64,000 nt of DNA from Chelonoidis abingdonii (GCF_003597395.2 NC_133777.1:11597124-11661123); one strand, 5' to 3'; positions 24,363 to 36,462 are shown, counted from the first letter of the stretch. Made by a program: numbers and translations. Notes: generated by a model not told the origin, from the letters alone.

Positions 24363-25045
24363 GGATGTGTCATGCAGGAGAATATCGGGGTAGGAGAGGC
24401 TGGGGAAAGAGGACAGTGATCGGGACCAAAGGAAATGGAGGAGGTGAGGGAGGCAGCAGTGGGGGAGGTGGTGAAGGGAAAGGTGGGGCAGCACAGCTGG
24501 TGCGGATGATGAGGGGGTGGCAGGGTGGGGATGGTGAGGAGCAGGAGGATGGGACAAGCTGAGGAGGGTGACAGGTGGTGAGGAGTGGAAGAAGCGAAGA
24601 GGAGTGATGATGAGGGGCAGGAGAACCTGAGGGGCACGGCAGGTGAGTGAGAGAAGCTGATGAGGGGAGCGGTTGGTGATGAGTGGGGTGTGAGGAGGAG
24701 CTGGAGGATAGTGGGGAGGAGGGCTGTGGGAGATGATTAGGAGGAGGGGAAGATGGGGATGATATTGGGGGCAGCAAGGCAGGGTTGGTGAGTGGGAGAA
24801 TGACGGAAGCTGAGGGATGGTAAGGGAGGGGTTGGTCATGAGCAGGGGATAGTGAGAAGATGATGAATTGGGGTGGTGGGAATGGGACAGTGAGGAGGTG
24901 TTGAAGGAGAAGCTGGGGTTCGAGAGGGGGCATTAGGTCAGGGATTGTGAGGAAGAGGAGAGGTGATGAGAGGAAGAGGGAGGAGGATGGGGTCAGCAGG
25001 CCATGGATGGTGACGAGCAGGAGAATGGAAGAAGCTGGGAAAGGA
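24363..25045 (+). repeat. Purine-rich low-complexity tract (GGA/GGT/GATGAG-rich)
   Basis: About 680 bases are almost entirely G and A with scattered T on the + strand. Loosely repeated words include GATGAGGGG, GGAGGTG, GCAGGAGGATGG and GGTGATGAG. The arrangement looks like a decayed minisatellite without a clean period. The strand asymmetry removes stop codons on the minus strand, which explains the long Pro/Ser/Leu-rich open frames of 160-190 residues there; they are not genes. Confidence 0.85.
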
Positions 25046-25086
25046 TCCTTGATTTGTAAATTAAGAGGAGAAAAACAAACTAAACG

Positions 25087-25150
25087 AAGGCTGTGTCTAC
25101 ACTTACACTGCTACAGCAGCATGGCTGAACTTCAGTACAGATACTTATAA
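25087..25150 (+). repeat. Fragment with a TGTCTACACT-type end
   Basis: AGGCTGTGTCTACACTTACA begins a short stretch resembling the left end of a MITE family in this window. No right end was found. Confidence 0.4.
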
Positions 25151-27493
25151 GAGTGACCAGTTCTCCTGTCACTGCCACCTCCCTGAGAGCCGGTAGCTAG
25201 GTCAGGGGAAGAATTCTTCCATTGACTGAGCACTGGCTATGCCAGTGGTTAGATTGGCTTAACTGAGTGTGGATTTTTCACGCTTGTGTGAGATTCAGCC
25301 ATTCCAGGTTTGGCCTCTCCCAACAGGAGACAGAGTCTATGTAGGGAACAATGGAGGAATATTGGCTGAGAGAGGCTTGCTAACTCCAGTCACCGCCTCT
25401 TCCAGCAGGGGCCACCAGTGAGGATGATTTGGGACGGGTAACTAGCATTGGGAAAGCTCAGTCACTCTTGCCCAATCCTCTCACCCTACTGCTCTGAGTG
25501 TAAGGAAGAGTGCAAGAGTTCCTGGGGAGTTCTCAGCTACTCCTGTCCCAGCCCCTCTCAGCCGAAGTCTCTGAGAGAAGTGGGGTGAAATGCATCAGCC
25601 ATTGCTGAAGTACACACAGTGGATGCCAGTCTCCAGCTGCATTCGTTGCCGTAGAGATCAAGTTGGAGAATACTATTTTCTGTGCAGTGGTTGAAACAGC
25701 CTGAATTTTACATCCTGTCTCATTCCCCACCCTAAGAATTTAAAAGTCTCTCAGGCCACGTCTACACTATGGGATAATATCGAATTAGCTAAAATCGGTT
25801 TTATAAAACTGATATTATAAATTCGATTTTATGCGGCCACACTAGGCACACGGCCATCCTTTAATTCGACGTTGTGCGGCCTCCATGGTTCGAGGTAACA
25901 TCGATTGTGAAGCCGATATGCAATTTTGGGAAGCTCCTTCTTTAGCTATCCCCATAGGTTCCCGCAGTCTCGCCACCGCCCCTTGGAATTCTGGGATTGA
26001 AATCAGTGTATCCTGTCGTTGCGGTTTCCTGTTGTTCTTGGTTCTGCGGTAACTGTTAATGTCGTCAAGTCATTCCTTCCTCTGCGAGAAATACATCAGC
26101 TATGAACAATCCCTTTCGCCGCCGTTTCTTCCCTGGATATGACCTGGCAGTTACCGCCATAAGCAAGCACGGTGGCCAACCATGGAGCCCGTTCAGCTTT
26201 TTTTTCCTCTCCTTGGCACCGTATTGTGTGTACTGGATGCGCCGCCCGGAGAGTTGTGAGGACCGCATTACTTCCAGTACGCGCTGACCCAAGCTAGCAT
26301 TCACATGCTTGCTTTAGTGCAATGATATGCAGAAGATGGGTTACCCGCGTTCGTTCATGTTAACCGTCTACTGCCGGAGAAAACCTGGCAATGAGATGAC
26401 GGCTTATCTCTCCCCCTCTGTACTTGTCTGCTGCTATCATGAGTGCCCCTGGCTGAAATCGTGACCGCAGGGGCGCAACCAAAAGCAAAATTGGGATTGA
26501 CTCACTTGGTGACTGAGTCAATCCCTCCCTTATGGTTTCCTTAAAATAGAGTGTTCCAGTCCTGCCTAGAATAAGGGCAAGTCGTATGTTATTAGGACCC
26601 AGGTAGCAGTGTATCAGAGCACAGCTGCTCCGTGTCAGTATTCACAGGGGGTGGCCCCTGCAACAATCCCACCCATTGCTTCCCTCCTCCCCCCAACCTT
26701 CCTGGCTAACCGTGGCAGTGTCCCCCAGCCCCATTTGTGTCATGAAGTAATAAAGAATGCAGGAATAATAAACCAGAGAGACTTGTTCAGTGAGATACAT
26801 AAATGAAGAGGGAGGCAGCCTCTCCTCGGTGCCTCGGCTATGACAGTCCAGGCATAACAGAATCTCTTTCTGTTACACAATGGAAAGGGAGTGGGGCCTG
26901 TTCTAGCATGCTCAGCCCCCAGTTGCTATGCTATGACAGTGTACCAGGCAGCTGTACCAATCTTTTTAAGCTTTTATGCACAGGAAAAGTAACTTAAGCC
27001 CCCAGTCTATGAAATGAAGCTGGTTTTAGCTCGTTCTGTCCTATCTACTGGAGTAACCAGCAATCACCTCATGATGTCAACATGTTAGCGCTATATCATG
27101 AGATACGGTTATCAGGGCATATTGTCCTACATCGCCCGTCTACCACCGGGGAGGGGGAGAGGAGGAGCGATACTGCTCTTCACTGCTTGCAGCATCGCGT
27201 CACCTGGCCAGTCTACCAGCAGCATTCAGTACACATAGGTGACACTGAAAGAAGTCAAGAAATGAGATTTCTTTCCCTTTTCTTTCACGTGGTGGTGGGG
27301 GGGTGAAGAAACTGAGGAGCTATTCCTGAACCACGCCAGACACTGTGTTTGAACCTACAGACATTGGGAGCTCAAGCCAAGGAATGCAAATACTTTTCAG
27401 AGACTGCTGTGGACTGTGGGATAGCTGGAGTCCTCAGTACCCCCTCCATCCATGAGCGTCCATTTGAGTCTCTGGCTTCCCGTTACCGCTTGT

Positions 27494-27660
27494 TCACTCG
27501 CATGCGCTGTGTATCCTGGATAGATTTTTTTCAAACGCTTTGGCATTTCGTGTTCTGTAACGGAGCTCTGATACAACAGATTTGTCTCCCCATACAGCGA
27601 TCAGATCTAGTATCTCCCGTACGGTCCAGCTGGAGCTCTTTTTGGATTTGAAGAACTGCA
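27494..27660 (-). pseudogene. MYB/SANT-like DNA-binding domain remnant of a Harbinger-type element
   Basis: The minus-strand frame contains SWTVREILDLIAVWGDKSVV followed by SELRYRTRNAKAFEKNLSR. This is the trihelix/MYB-SANT pattern, with W as the first helix landmark and the ILDLIAVWGD helix, found in Harbinger accessory proteins and their domesticated relatives such as MSANTD proteins. The domain is cut after about 55 residues (...IHSACE, stop), before the expected QCRVK helix. The upstream Met belongs to a different, frameshifted stretch. It is a fossil, not a functional gene. Confidence 0.6.
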
Positions 27661-27925
27661 CTCGCCACCCATGCTGATCAGAGCTCCACGCTGGCAAACA
27701 GAAATGTAATTCAAAAGTTTTGTGCGGGGCTTTTCCTGTTTACCTGCCCGCTGCATCGGAGTTTCAGATTGCTGTCCAGAGCGGTCAGTGGTGCACTGTG
27801 GGATACCGCCCGTTGAGGCCAATAACTGTCGATTTCCGTCCACACTAAACCGTTAATCCGATATGTTAATAATCGAATTTAGCGCTACTCCTCTCGTCGG
27901 GTGGAGTACAGAATCGATTTAAAGA

Positions 27926-28010
27926 GCCCTTTATATCGATATAAAGGGCGTTGTAGTGTGGGACGGGTTACAGCGTTAAATCGATTTAACGCTCTTTAAA
28001 TCGATTTAAA
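27926..28010. repeat. Three perfect palindromes near the Harbinger-like right end
   Basis: These are a 24-bp perfect palindrome at 27926-27949 (half-site GCCCTTTATATC), a 22-bp one at 27972-27993 (half-site AGCGTTAAATC) and a 16-bp one at 27995-28010 (TTTAAATCGATTTAAA). All are centred on the same TCGA or ATCGAT core. They are probably subterminal transposase or MYB-partner binding sites of the element. Confidence 0.8.
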
Positions 28011-28251
28011 CGCGTAGTCCGGGGATGGAAGAGAGCCAGGCATGGCAGCAGTCTGCTATTTCAGTAAGCCAAAGATGGAGGAAAAAGAGCTCCTTATTCT
28101 ACTTTTATTCTTGTCATTACAATATTGAAGGGAGAGGAGGCAGAGCACTGAAAGCTTTCATTCCCGGGGTGTTCGTTCGTGTCATTTGGGGTCATGGGCC
28201 AGTAAAAGATCTTTTCAGACTCCAATGCAACCTCCCCCACTGTATTGTACG

Positions 28252-28518
28252 CGAGAAGCCTTGTTTTCCTGCCTCCATCCTCTTCCATTACGCAGATTAT
28301 AAGACCGCTCTGTTGTAAGAACTGCTGTTCCATATTTAAAGCCTATTTGCATATAGGTGAGCCCAGCCTATGCTTGCCTTGGGAGGTGGACATTGGCCAT
28401 GGTTGGTTGTATGTGGTAGCGAGAGCCTTGTTTTCCTGGCTCCATCCTCTCCATACGCAAAATTAAAGACCCAGCTCTGTTTGTAAGACTGGCTGTTCCA
28501 ATATTTAAGCTGATTTGG
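28252..28518 (+). repeat. Tandem duplication A (about 100-bp unit, two copies)
   Basis: Copy 1 at 28252-28350 and copy 2 at 28419-28518 share GCCTTGTTTTCCTG, CTCCATCCTCT, GACC..GCTCTGTT and CTGTTCCA(A)TATTTAA, offset by about 167 bp with small indels. Confidence 0.8.
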
Positions 28519-28610
28519 GTAACCAAACACCTGACCAGAGGACCAATCAGAGAACTGGATTGTTTTAAAGTCAGGGGCGGGAATTTGTATACTCGGGGTC
28601 TTTGTTGTTT

Positions 28611-28888
28611 TCTCGGCTATGGGTAAACAAGTTTCCTTCTATCTCCCTCTTATCTCAAATATTCTCCTAAACATCTGTGAGTACAAAGGAAAGCAAAGTA
28701 ATTCGGCTATGAAGAGCTTTGTGTTGTATGTACAGATGTGGATTGCTGTGTCTTTTTGCTTCCTCGGCTGTGAGGGACAAGCTTCTCCTAACTCCATCTT
28801 ATCTCAAAGTTTCTCCTAAACATCTGTGAGTACAAAGGAAAGCAAAGTAATTCGGCTATGATGAGCTTTGTGTTGTATTTACATGTAT
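28611..28888 (+). repeat. Tandem duplication B (about 125-bp unit, two copies)
   Basis: Copy 1 at 28611-28741 and copy 2 at 28762-28888 share CTCGGCT.TG and CTTATCTCAAA, then a near-identical 60-bp block including CTCCTAAACATCTGTGAGTA and AGCAAAGTAATTCGGCTATG. The offset is about 151 bp. Enhancer-like duplications of this kind are common in LTR U3 regions. Confidence 0.85.
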
Positions 28889-29490
28889 GTTGATTTGTTG
28901 GACTGGTTTAATCGGGCTATCTTTTAAATCAGACTGTTTATTCATATTTTCTTATAAGCAAGAGCCTGTATTGAGTTTCTTAATGCAAGATTATTGTTTT
29001 ATATTTTCTTTCTTTTTTTTTCTATAAAGTTTTCTTTTTAAACCTTGTGGAAGTTTCTTTTCCTAGTGAGGCAGAGGGGGGAGGGAAAAGCCAAACTCTG
29101 TGTCTCACCTTCCTATTGTCCCAGGGCGGGAAAGGCTGCAGGACAAAGGGAGGGGGAATCTCTTGTGTGAGCTGACTAGGTGAATGCCTAGCCTCGGGGA
29201 GCTAGATTGCCTCTCCGGTTGTATTCAAGGAGTGAAGTATAGCATTGCACCGGCTAACCCAGGAAAGGGGGGAAGCTGGGAGAGGAGAGAGAGAGAGACC
29301 CAGGGGTCTGGGTCTTGGGGGTCCCCCAAAGGAAGGGTTGGGAACACCAGAGAGAGGAAAGGGGGGTCAGGCCCTATAATTCCTGACCTGGTGGCAGCGA
29401 GAATATCCAAGCTGGTAGTGAGCTTGGGGGAGTTTCAATAAAGCCCCAGATTTTGGACGCTAAAGTCCAGGTTTGGGACAGGAGGCTTTA

Positions 29491-32400
29491 TTACAGAGAC
29501 AGACTCATCGCACGTTGACATAGCATTGAGACGCTCCCAATGATTCAGACAGAGAGGAGCAAAGTCTCTTTAGCTTCTCCTCCATGTAGGACTACGCTCT
29601 ACACCACACACTTGCAGTGAACACTCCAGTTCCTTTCATTAGAAATATGAGCTCTGGATGCTGAGCTCCTTGAGAATGCCCAGCCTGTGTGCCTGCTGAA
29701 TTCTAGCATGTCGCTGGCTTTTCATTTGGTTTTGTTGTTGATATTTATGAGTGGATTCTTAAATCTTTGATAGCAGGGCAGGAGCAAAGCACTGCCACAC
29801 CTCTGAACTCCAACTCTGTTGCAGTTAGGGCAGTCTTGTTATCTGAGCAAATTTGATCTGGAAACCATCGAAGGATAGTGCCTACCACACAGGGTGCCCA
29901 GATGATATTTGTTCAGACACATTTTTCTGATTGTAACTGCATTTTTAAAGACAGGGCTAGGCTCAAGCACAAATGATGGGAGTGACTGCTTGGAGCACAG
30001 GGTCATAAGAATATTCAGATAGGCTCCCAAATGCAAATTCAACATGCACCCCTTTGCAAGCAAACTACAAAGAGCCCTTTTGCCAGTCACTCAAATGTGT
30101 CTTAATTCCCACTACCCTCATCATATGTCATCAGGCCCTCAGCCAGTGGTGGCACTGTCTTTCTGCACCCCACCTCCATTACTAAAGACCCTAGTAGTTT
30201 TCCTGACTCCCCTAGGACCAAGAGAGGTCTAACCCCAGGTATCTTTGCCCACCCTTCCACTGAAGCTAGAGGCTCTCGTGAGCTGACTTTGCCTGGGTTT
30301 ATTGTCACAGCAGACAGATGGGCAGACAAACAGCTTCAGGAGAGGAGCAGCAGCCTGTGATGACTGCAGGGCCCTATGGATTCCCAGGGCTTCCAAGCAT
30401 CACTGAGGTGAGATTAACACCCACATTGAGGCCACTCTCAGAATCATGGTCTGGCCCAGTCTCTTCCCTGTCCAGCAGAGGGCCTGAAGGAGGAGCAACA
30501 CCCTACTGCTTTCATAGGAAAGATCATGTGGTTAACCCAGAGCTGGGAGATAGGAGATCAAGATTCTGACTCCTGGCACTGGCACAGCCTTGGACAAATC
30601 ACTTAACCTCTTTCTGTCAAGGTCTCTGTAAAATGGAAATAACACTTCCCCATCTCTCAGGGTTGTTTTAAGATTTAATTAACCAATGTTTGTAGAGCGC
30701 TGTGAGCTTCTCGGACTGCAGCTGAGTTGTTTATTAGGATCATCTCATTGTTCCACTAGTGAAATTGAAGGTGAAGGCAATTTGTGGTCTGGATTTCTCC
30801 TGCTCTGTCAGCCTAAGCCCGGGCGTATTGTAAGAGCTAGCCTCATGCAAAGGGGATGACAAAATATTGCAGCCAGACACGGGCACAAGTGGTAGCATTA
30901 CAGCTGTAGAATCCCTTCATGGCTCCAGGAAGAGGGACTCTGCATCCTCAGCTGATGGGTGGCTTTAATTTAGGGAGGGCTCCAGTTTTTAGAGCCAAGG
31001 CTAGTTCCAGCATGTCAGAGAAACAAGGAAAGGAGATGCAACCAGAGTCCTTTCCATTTTCACATCCCCTGCTGAGGGCTTAGAGACCACAGAGAACAGT
31101 GTGACTTGGGCTGACGGGAGAACACGTTGAAGCAAGATGGGAGTGGGGGACATTGCTTTCTTAGGACATCACCAAGGTAATACTAGAGAGCTTGTCAGCC
31201 AACAACACATGGTACTGTTGGTGATGCAATGCAGGCAAGTGTGGTTCTGTTACAGTCTTTCACTATTAAAACATGTTAGGATAGTGACTTTTATGTCGGA
31301 TATGAAGGAATTGTAGCTAACAGCTGTAAGTCTCCAGCAGGAGAGCCCAGTGGATTGAGAGGACAGCAGGAAAAGTGTGCTCTGTTTTGGTGTCAATCAA
31401 TTTGTGCTGTCTGCCATATGGTGGATTCAATGACAATGCTAAAAATTGCATGATATTTAAAAGCTACAAAATGCACCCACTCTTACCAGGAAAGGGACAT
31501 TTAAAAAAATCAGAAAAGCTTTCTCACTAGATCTTTTTAAAACATTAAAATCCCCTCCTTTCCAATGGAAAAGCTTTTTCAGGCTGAGAGGAACGACTGA
31601 ATGGTGTATGATGACATCGCATTGACACAAGTTTCTAGAAAAATAGGGTACAAACGTATGATCCGTTATGAAAAAGAGCCCTGGCTAATATGAAATGTGC
31701 TGATGCTACTTTTAACTTAGTGACTCAGGTTTGTTACAAAATTGATGGAAATCCGTATTAGAACTTGGTTGCATTATGGGGGGCGGGAGTTCTTTTACAT
31801 TTTTGTCAGAAGATTTTCGATTACTTTGGAGAATGTCAGAAGTTAGTCTGAAGAGGACAAGGAGATACTCTGAGGGGAAATCATTGGAGAAACCTTCCAT
31901 TAAGCTGGGCTGTTGGTGTCCTGGGTGGTGGAATGTTGACCCTCTGCAGAGAGATACGAAGAGAGTGGTGGCCTCTTCCTCGTCAGGCTAGGCGTTCAGT
32001 ATTGTAAATTCCGGGGCACAGGACAAGACTTGCCTTATTTGTATGACCTTGCCCTCAATGTTGCACGGCAGCCTATCAGTGTAGACCCTGAAAGACAACT
32101 CCGATGAATGATACCATGTAGAAATGCAACTTAAAACAAAGGGCAGAGTGCAGACTATGGTCTTTCCCTAGACAGAAAGAATGCTGCTCTACATTTTGTA
32201 TATAGTGCTTAGATACTGCGGCAATGGGACATGCCCAGAATCATTACATTAAGTAGTGCTGGATACTGTCCCCGTCCTTTCGCTCCCCATGGTAATGGAG
32301 TGCAGGCACATGACAGAGCCCCTAGTGGAGCTGAGGAGGAGGAGTGGGATATAAAATTGCTTCCTGCTGGTTGACCTTGCTGATTGACCCTTCTGGTGAG

Positions 32401-34406
32401 ACTAGAAAACCTTTGTGGCAAATGGCTCCAAAGGGAGCGTCGGGACATAAAGGAAGCAATGTAAGGGTGTTCCTGAAAGTGAGAGCTGGAGAACCTTGGG
32501 GAAGCCACATGCTCAGATGACAGGCAGGACAAGCCATCCCCAAAACCTGAGAGAGTTGTGGGGGAGTTTCCATCTGGCCCTGTTTCCCACATAGTGTATA
32601 ACATGCAGAGGCATGTCTGCTCAGCGCTACTCTACCTCACTCTGTTTCATGACCCAGGCTCCATCCCTCATAGTTATTAGTGTTACTAATTATATCTGAT
32701 ACTTCTTCCATCTCTCTTTGACATTCTCCCCTTTTGAAGTCTCTCGCTGATTGATTGATTTCTCTTTAATATGTTTCGTTATAATTGATTCCTTCTTTGG
32801 TTTGTTTGTTGTTGGGTTGGCGGAGGAGGAGGGTTGGATTCTCCCATCTCCGTCTGTTCTCTCTGCCTCCTTCCCTCTTTCCTCCCCAAGACTGGAATGA
32901 TGCCAAAGCCCATCAGGAGGTCATCAACATACAGATGGTAGCTGGATTTAAATAAGGACTGGATAATTTTATGACCATTAGCAACATTTGCTGCTATGCA
33001 AGCTAAAATAATAAGGACAATTATAGCCTATGCTTCAGGGACCAAGCTGATTGCCTGCAGGGATTGAGAATGCAATTTTCCATCCCTCCTTCCCCCCCAT
33101 CCCCAAATATTACATGTTTAGCTAAGTGCACTGGATGGGCCTGGGAAGTGAGGATGCCAACCTCTTGGGGAAGTGTCAGGCACCGGCCATTAATGGAAGC
33201 AGGAAAGAAGCCTCATGGGGGCTCCTCTGTTGCAAAGCTGAATTCTCATGTCTAGGAAGAGTGTACTTAATGGTGGCATCTCCCTGTCAGTGCCCCCATC
33301 TAAACTTCTGGCAGATGAATTCCGCCCCCTACCCCCCTCGGTGATTCTCTCTGGCCTCCTCCTTCCCGACTCCTCCTCAATGTTGCTTCTCAGTCTCTCT
33401 CTCCTCTCCAGTGTGTGCACCTCTCTCCTTGCTGGGCTTGTTTTAGGAGTCACGCTCCAGCCCTTTGTCATATACGTGCTTCACTCTAACTCTGATCGCA
33501 CTGTTACCAAACAGCCGCATTTGATTGGCACGCTCTGAAGTGACAGCACCCCGGCTATCATTATTGGAATTCTTCTTTCTTGAAAAGAGGGAGGGGGACG
33601 GGATGGGGGTGGTGAAACAAGCCAAAGGAAAAACCTGACAGACATGTTGAAGTGAGAAGGGTTGATAAAAGGTCCCCAGATAACATCTCTGTCTCTCTCG
33701 GGTTGATTTAATAAACCTGCAGTTATAGTTTGTCAAACCCTCCTCACGCTGGCTGCCAGGTGAGATTGAAAAAAATAACATACTGGGGGGAGGGCTAGGA
33801 GTTTGCCTTTGGATAACAACAGTTCCATTTAAATGCCAAGAGCCACCTGATATCAGAGGCTGGCTTCTGGCCTTTCTGAAATTGACACAGTATCTTTTGT
33901 ATATTACTCAGTCAAGTGCCTGGCCCTGCGATTCATTCACCCCAAAAGATCTCAGGCTGGATCGGCAGATAGCTCCACTGCATGCTGCCCTTTTTTTAGT
34001 GAACAACCCTGAGGTGATGTTGAGAGGATTACAGCTCTAACAAATCACTCGTTAACTACACTAACTCATTAGAATATGCCAAATACAGAATAGTTCTCAA
34101 GCAGGCTAATGACTGATTTTAAGGGATTATTGCTGTTGCAAACCATAATTAAGTTTATAACAGCAGTTCTTATATAATTATACTCAGGCAGAGCTGCAAA
34201 GTTGTGTAAGGTTGGTGAGTGAATGAAGAACCAGGCACCAGGACGCCAATGCCAGGTTCATGCTCCCAGCCTGTGAACGCAGTGGGGGCTGCACAGTGGT
34301 ATACCGGGTCCTGCCTCTTGCTGCTAGGTTGGTATGAATCAGGAGTTAATCCCCTGAAGACATTGGTGCAAAATGGCCCTAGGACAGAGAGTATTATAGG
34401 ATTAGG
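29491..34406. other. Intergenic, mostly unrecognised
   Basis: No gene is supported. There is one MIR-like fragment at about 30545-30720. The remaining open frames, up to 131 residues, have no domain I recognise and no exon-like boundaries. Confidence 0.4.
30545..30720 (+). repeat. MIR-like SINE fragment
   Basis: CCTTGGACAAATCACTTAAC, TCTGTAAAATGGAAATAACA and TCTCAGGGTTGTTTTAAG follow the MIR core and 3' part in + orientation. The upstream GAGATCAAGATTCTGACTCC fits the tRNA-related head. Confidence 0.6.
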
Positions 34407-34572
34407 CCGGTGGCTCTCAAACTTTTGTACTGATCACTCCTTTCACGTAGCAAGTCTCTGAGTGTGCCCGCGCCCTGTAATAATTAAAAACACTTTTTAT
34501 ATATTTAACATGATTATAACTGCTGGAGGCAAAGCGGGGTTTGGGGTGGAGGTTGACAGCTCAGAACCCCCT
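34407..34572 (+). mobile_element. hAT-type element fragment
   Basis: CGGTGGCTCTCAAACTTTTG resembles a hAT terminal inverted repeat (CAGTGGTTCTCAAACTTTTG-like). It is followed by AAAAACACTTTTTATATATT and GGAGGCAAAGCGGGGTTTGG, a family body I recognise. The right end is missing where the next element begins. Confidence 0.55.
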
Positions 34573-34576
34573 GGAT

Positions 34577-34967
34577 TGGGGTGACCATGTGTCCCGTTTT
34601 GGCTGAGTTTTAAGCCCTGTCCCAGCCATCCTGACTTTTTTTGTTTTACAGAAGTGGGCATTTTTCCCACATACAAATGAGCCAGTTGGCAAGAGCAAAT
34701 GGGACTTTTGTCAAAGAAGTGGGGTGTGGACAAATGTGCGGGGAGCAGCAATGCCAACTCCACACAGGGGGGCAGGCTGCACTCGGGCAGGGGGCAGGCT
34801 GGGCTCGCGTGAGCAGCAACTCTCAGCTTCGCACCGGGAACTGGCAGTGCTCGGGCCAGCAGCAGGGGCCCTCAGACGAGCAGCTCAGGCCAGCCCCGCA
34901 GGTCAAGGAGGGCTCGGGCTAGCCCCATGTAGAGTCTCATTTTGCCTTTGGAAATATGGTCACCCTA
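34577..34967. mobile_element. MITE with TAGGGTGACCAT-type inverted ends
   Basis: The left end GGGGTGACCATGTG pairs with the right end, which inverted reads TAGGGTGACCATATTTCC. The body is G/C-rich with repeated GGGCAGG-type words and no domain-bearing frame. It is most likely a non-autonomous hAT-like element. Confidence 0.6.
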
Positions 34968-35442
34968 GATAGGAACCACACACACAGCATTAGCGCCAGG
35001 CCTGGACCCAAAGGGTCTAAGCACCATAGACTGACTATATAGCACAGCACTAGTGTCACAATTTAAACTCTTGGGCCACATGGGCACAGGGAGGTGTAAT
35101 TTGCAAGCTGGCAGCTGGTTGATCCCCTAGAATCCCAGGACAGAGTAACCGCCCTGAGGGGCAGGCACTGGTACTTCCACTTGCCTTTTTTCTGGGTTTC
35201 TGTCGAGGCAGGGCAGGTTTAAAGCCTGCTCTCAGAAGCTGGTGCAGGCTGTGCTACTGCAATGCATTCTACACTGCCCTGGCCGCAGCCCTTCTCCAGC
35301 CAGCCCTACCTACATTTAGGGGGATGCTGGATCTCAGCCAGTAATCCACCTTTTGCTGTAGCAGCCACGATTGGGGTGGCAGGCTCCAGTGTTTTGCACC
35401 TGGATGTTCTGCTGGTGGAAATCTTGGCTGACTATGGCTCTT

Positions 35443-35930
35443 TGGGTATATTTACATGGCAGACTGTCAGAGGTGTGATTGCAGCAAGCGTAGGCATAGC
35501 CGAGCTAGCTTTGATCTGGCTAGCTCCAATGACAATGGCAGTGAAGCTGCAACAACTTGGGCCTAGCCACTTAAGTTCTGGGTGGGTCTGCACAGCCTGT
35601 TCTGCCCGGGCATCAGGGCCAGGTCCAGGCACCAGCGCAGGAAGCGGGTGCTTGGGGCGGCCAGTGAAAACGGGCGGCATGTCCGGGTCTTCGGCGGCGG
35701 GTCCCTCAGTGCCTGTCGGAGGAAACAACTGGCCGCCAAATTGCCGCTGAAGAATGAAGGGAGCAGTAGAGCTGCTGCCGAAGTGCTGCCGATCGTGGTC
35801 TTTTTTTTTTTTTCCCCTTCATTGCTTGGGGCAGCAAAAAAGCTGGAACTGGCCCTGCCGGACATCATTGCTGCTGTTAGCTGAGCCAGCAAGACCAGAG
35901 CTAGATTGGGTAGGTCTACAAGTGGAGCAC
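35443..35930. mobile_element. MITE with TGTCTACACT-related ends, interrupted by a SINE-like insert
   Basis: The left part starts GGGTATATTTACATGGCAGA, and the right part with TAGCTGAGCCAGCAAGACC and GGGTAGGTCTACAAG continues the same MITE after an insertion (about 35600-35860). The termini are degraded and the exact limits are approximate. Confidence 0.5.
35600..35860 (-). repeat. SINE-like GC-rich insert with a homopolymer run
   Basis: A GC-rich segment contains GGGTCTTCGGCGGCGGGTCC and TTGCCGCTGAAGAATGAAGG, then a T13 run at about 35801-35813, ending GGAACTGGCCCTGCC. I recognise a frequent turtle repeat. Its class and orientation are uncertain. Confidence 0.45.
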
Positions 35931-36270
35931 TCATTCTGTTGGACTAGATTGATAACTGGTATATTTCTGATATGGGAAATGTAAGAAAGTGACTCCACAG
36001 AAGACCCTGGCATCTGGACTGACCATTAGAAAGAAATATGTCTCTTGGCCTGCTCTCTCAACCTGGCGAGTTTGTGCTAATTGAAACAGGCCTGCCAGTT
36101 TGCAAGGTCTGAGCTAATTGTACAAAAACATCCAGAGACAAAGAGTTTGCTGGTACAACTTTGTTTTCCTGAACTCTGGAATAAGATGTGTGAACCCCCC
36201 CACTCTTGCATGCTTAGCTTGTTCGTTTCCTTTTAGATATAAGAAATGGGATGAACAGACTTATTGAAGT

Positions 36271-36282
36271 CTGCCATGTCCC
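36271..36282 (+). repeat. 12-bp target-site duplication, left copy (right copy 40090-40101)
   Basis: CTGCCATGTCCC is identical on both sides of the composite insertion. Confidence 0.85.
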
Positions 36283-36462
36283 GAAACAAACAGGAGTACT
36301 TGTGGCACTTAGAGACTAACAAATTTATTTGAGCATAAGCTTTCGTGGGCCAAAGCCTGCTTCATCGGATGCATAGAATGGAACATATAGTAAGAAGAAA
36401 AATAAAAAAAATTCCCCTCTCACCTCTATGGGTGGTATGTATCTTCCTCAACCTCGGGTCCT

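Larger units (their letters stand above)
25754..28022 (-). mobile_element. Decayed Harbinger-like DNA transposon
   Basis: The left end reads CAGGCCACGTCTACACTATG and the right end, inverted, reads roughly CCCGGACTACGCG. Both ends are rich in TCGATTTAAA-type words. On the minus strand the interior holds a broken MYB/SANT-like frame (27494-27660), the DNA-binding partner protein typical of PIF/Harbinger elements. The rest is non-coding remnant. I recognise this arrangement from turtle genomes. The transposase itself is absent, and a 3-bp target duplication could not be established. Confidence 0.6.
28030..29490 (+). mobile_element. LTR-like repeat region with internal duplications
   Basis: This abuts the Harbinger-like element. 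It contains two separate internal duplications, a T-rich stretch at 28985-29040, a GGGGTCTGGGTCTTGGGGG segment at about 29305-29330, and AATAAA near 29437. Its overall look is that of a retroviral-type LTR and leader known to me from turtle genomes. No gag, pol or env remnant is visible, and the TG...CA ends and target duplication could not be placed. Confidence 0.4.

Noticed and set aside
24344..24933. Overlapping minus-strand open frames of 97-187 residues rich in Pro, Ser and Leu
   Set aside because: They mirror the purine-rich tract on the other strand; a lack of T and A combinations removes stop codons. There is no domain, and the composition is fully explained by low complexity.
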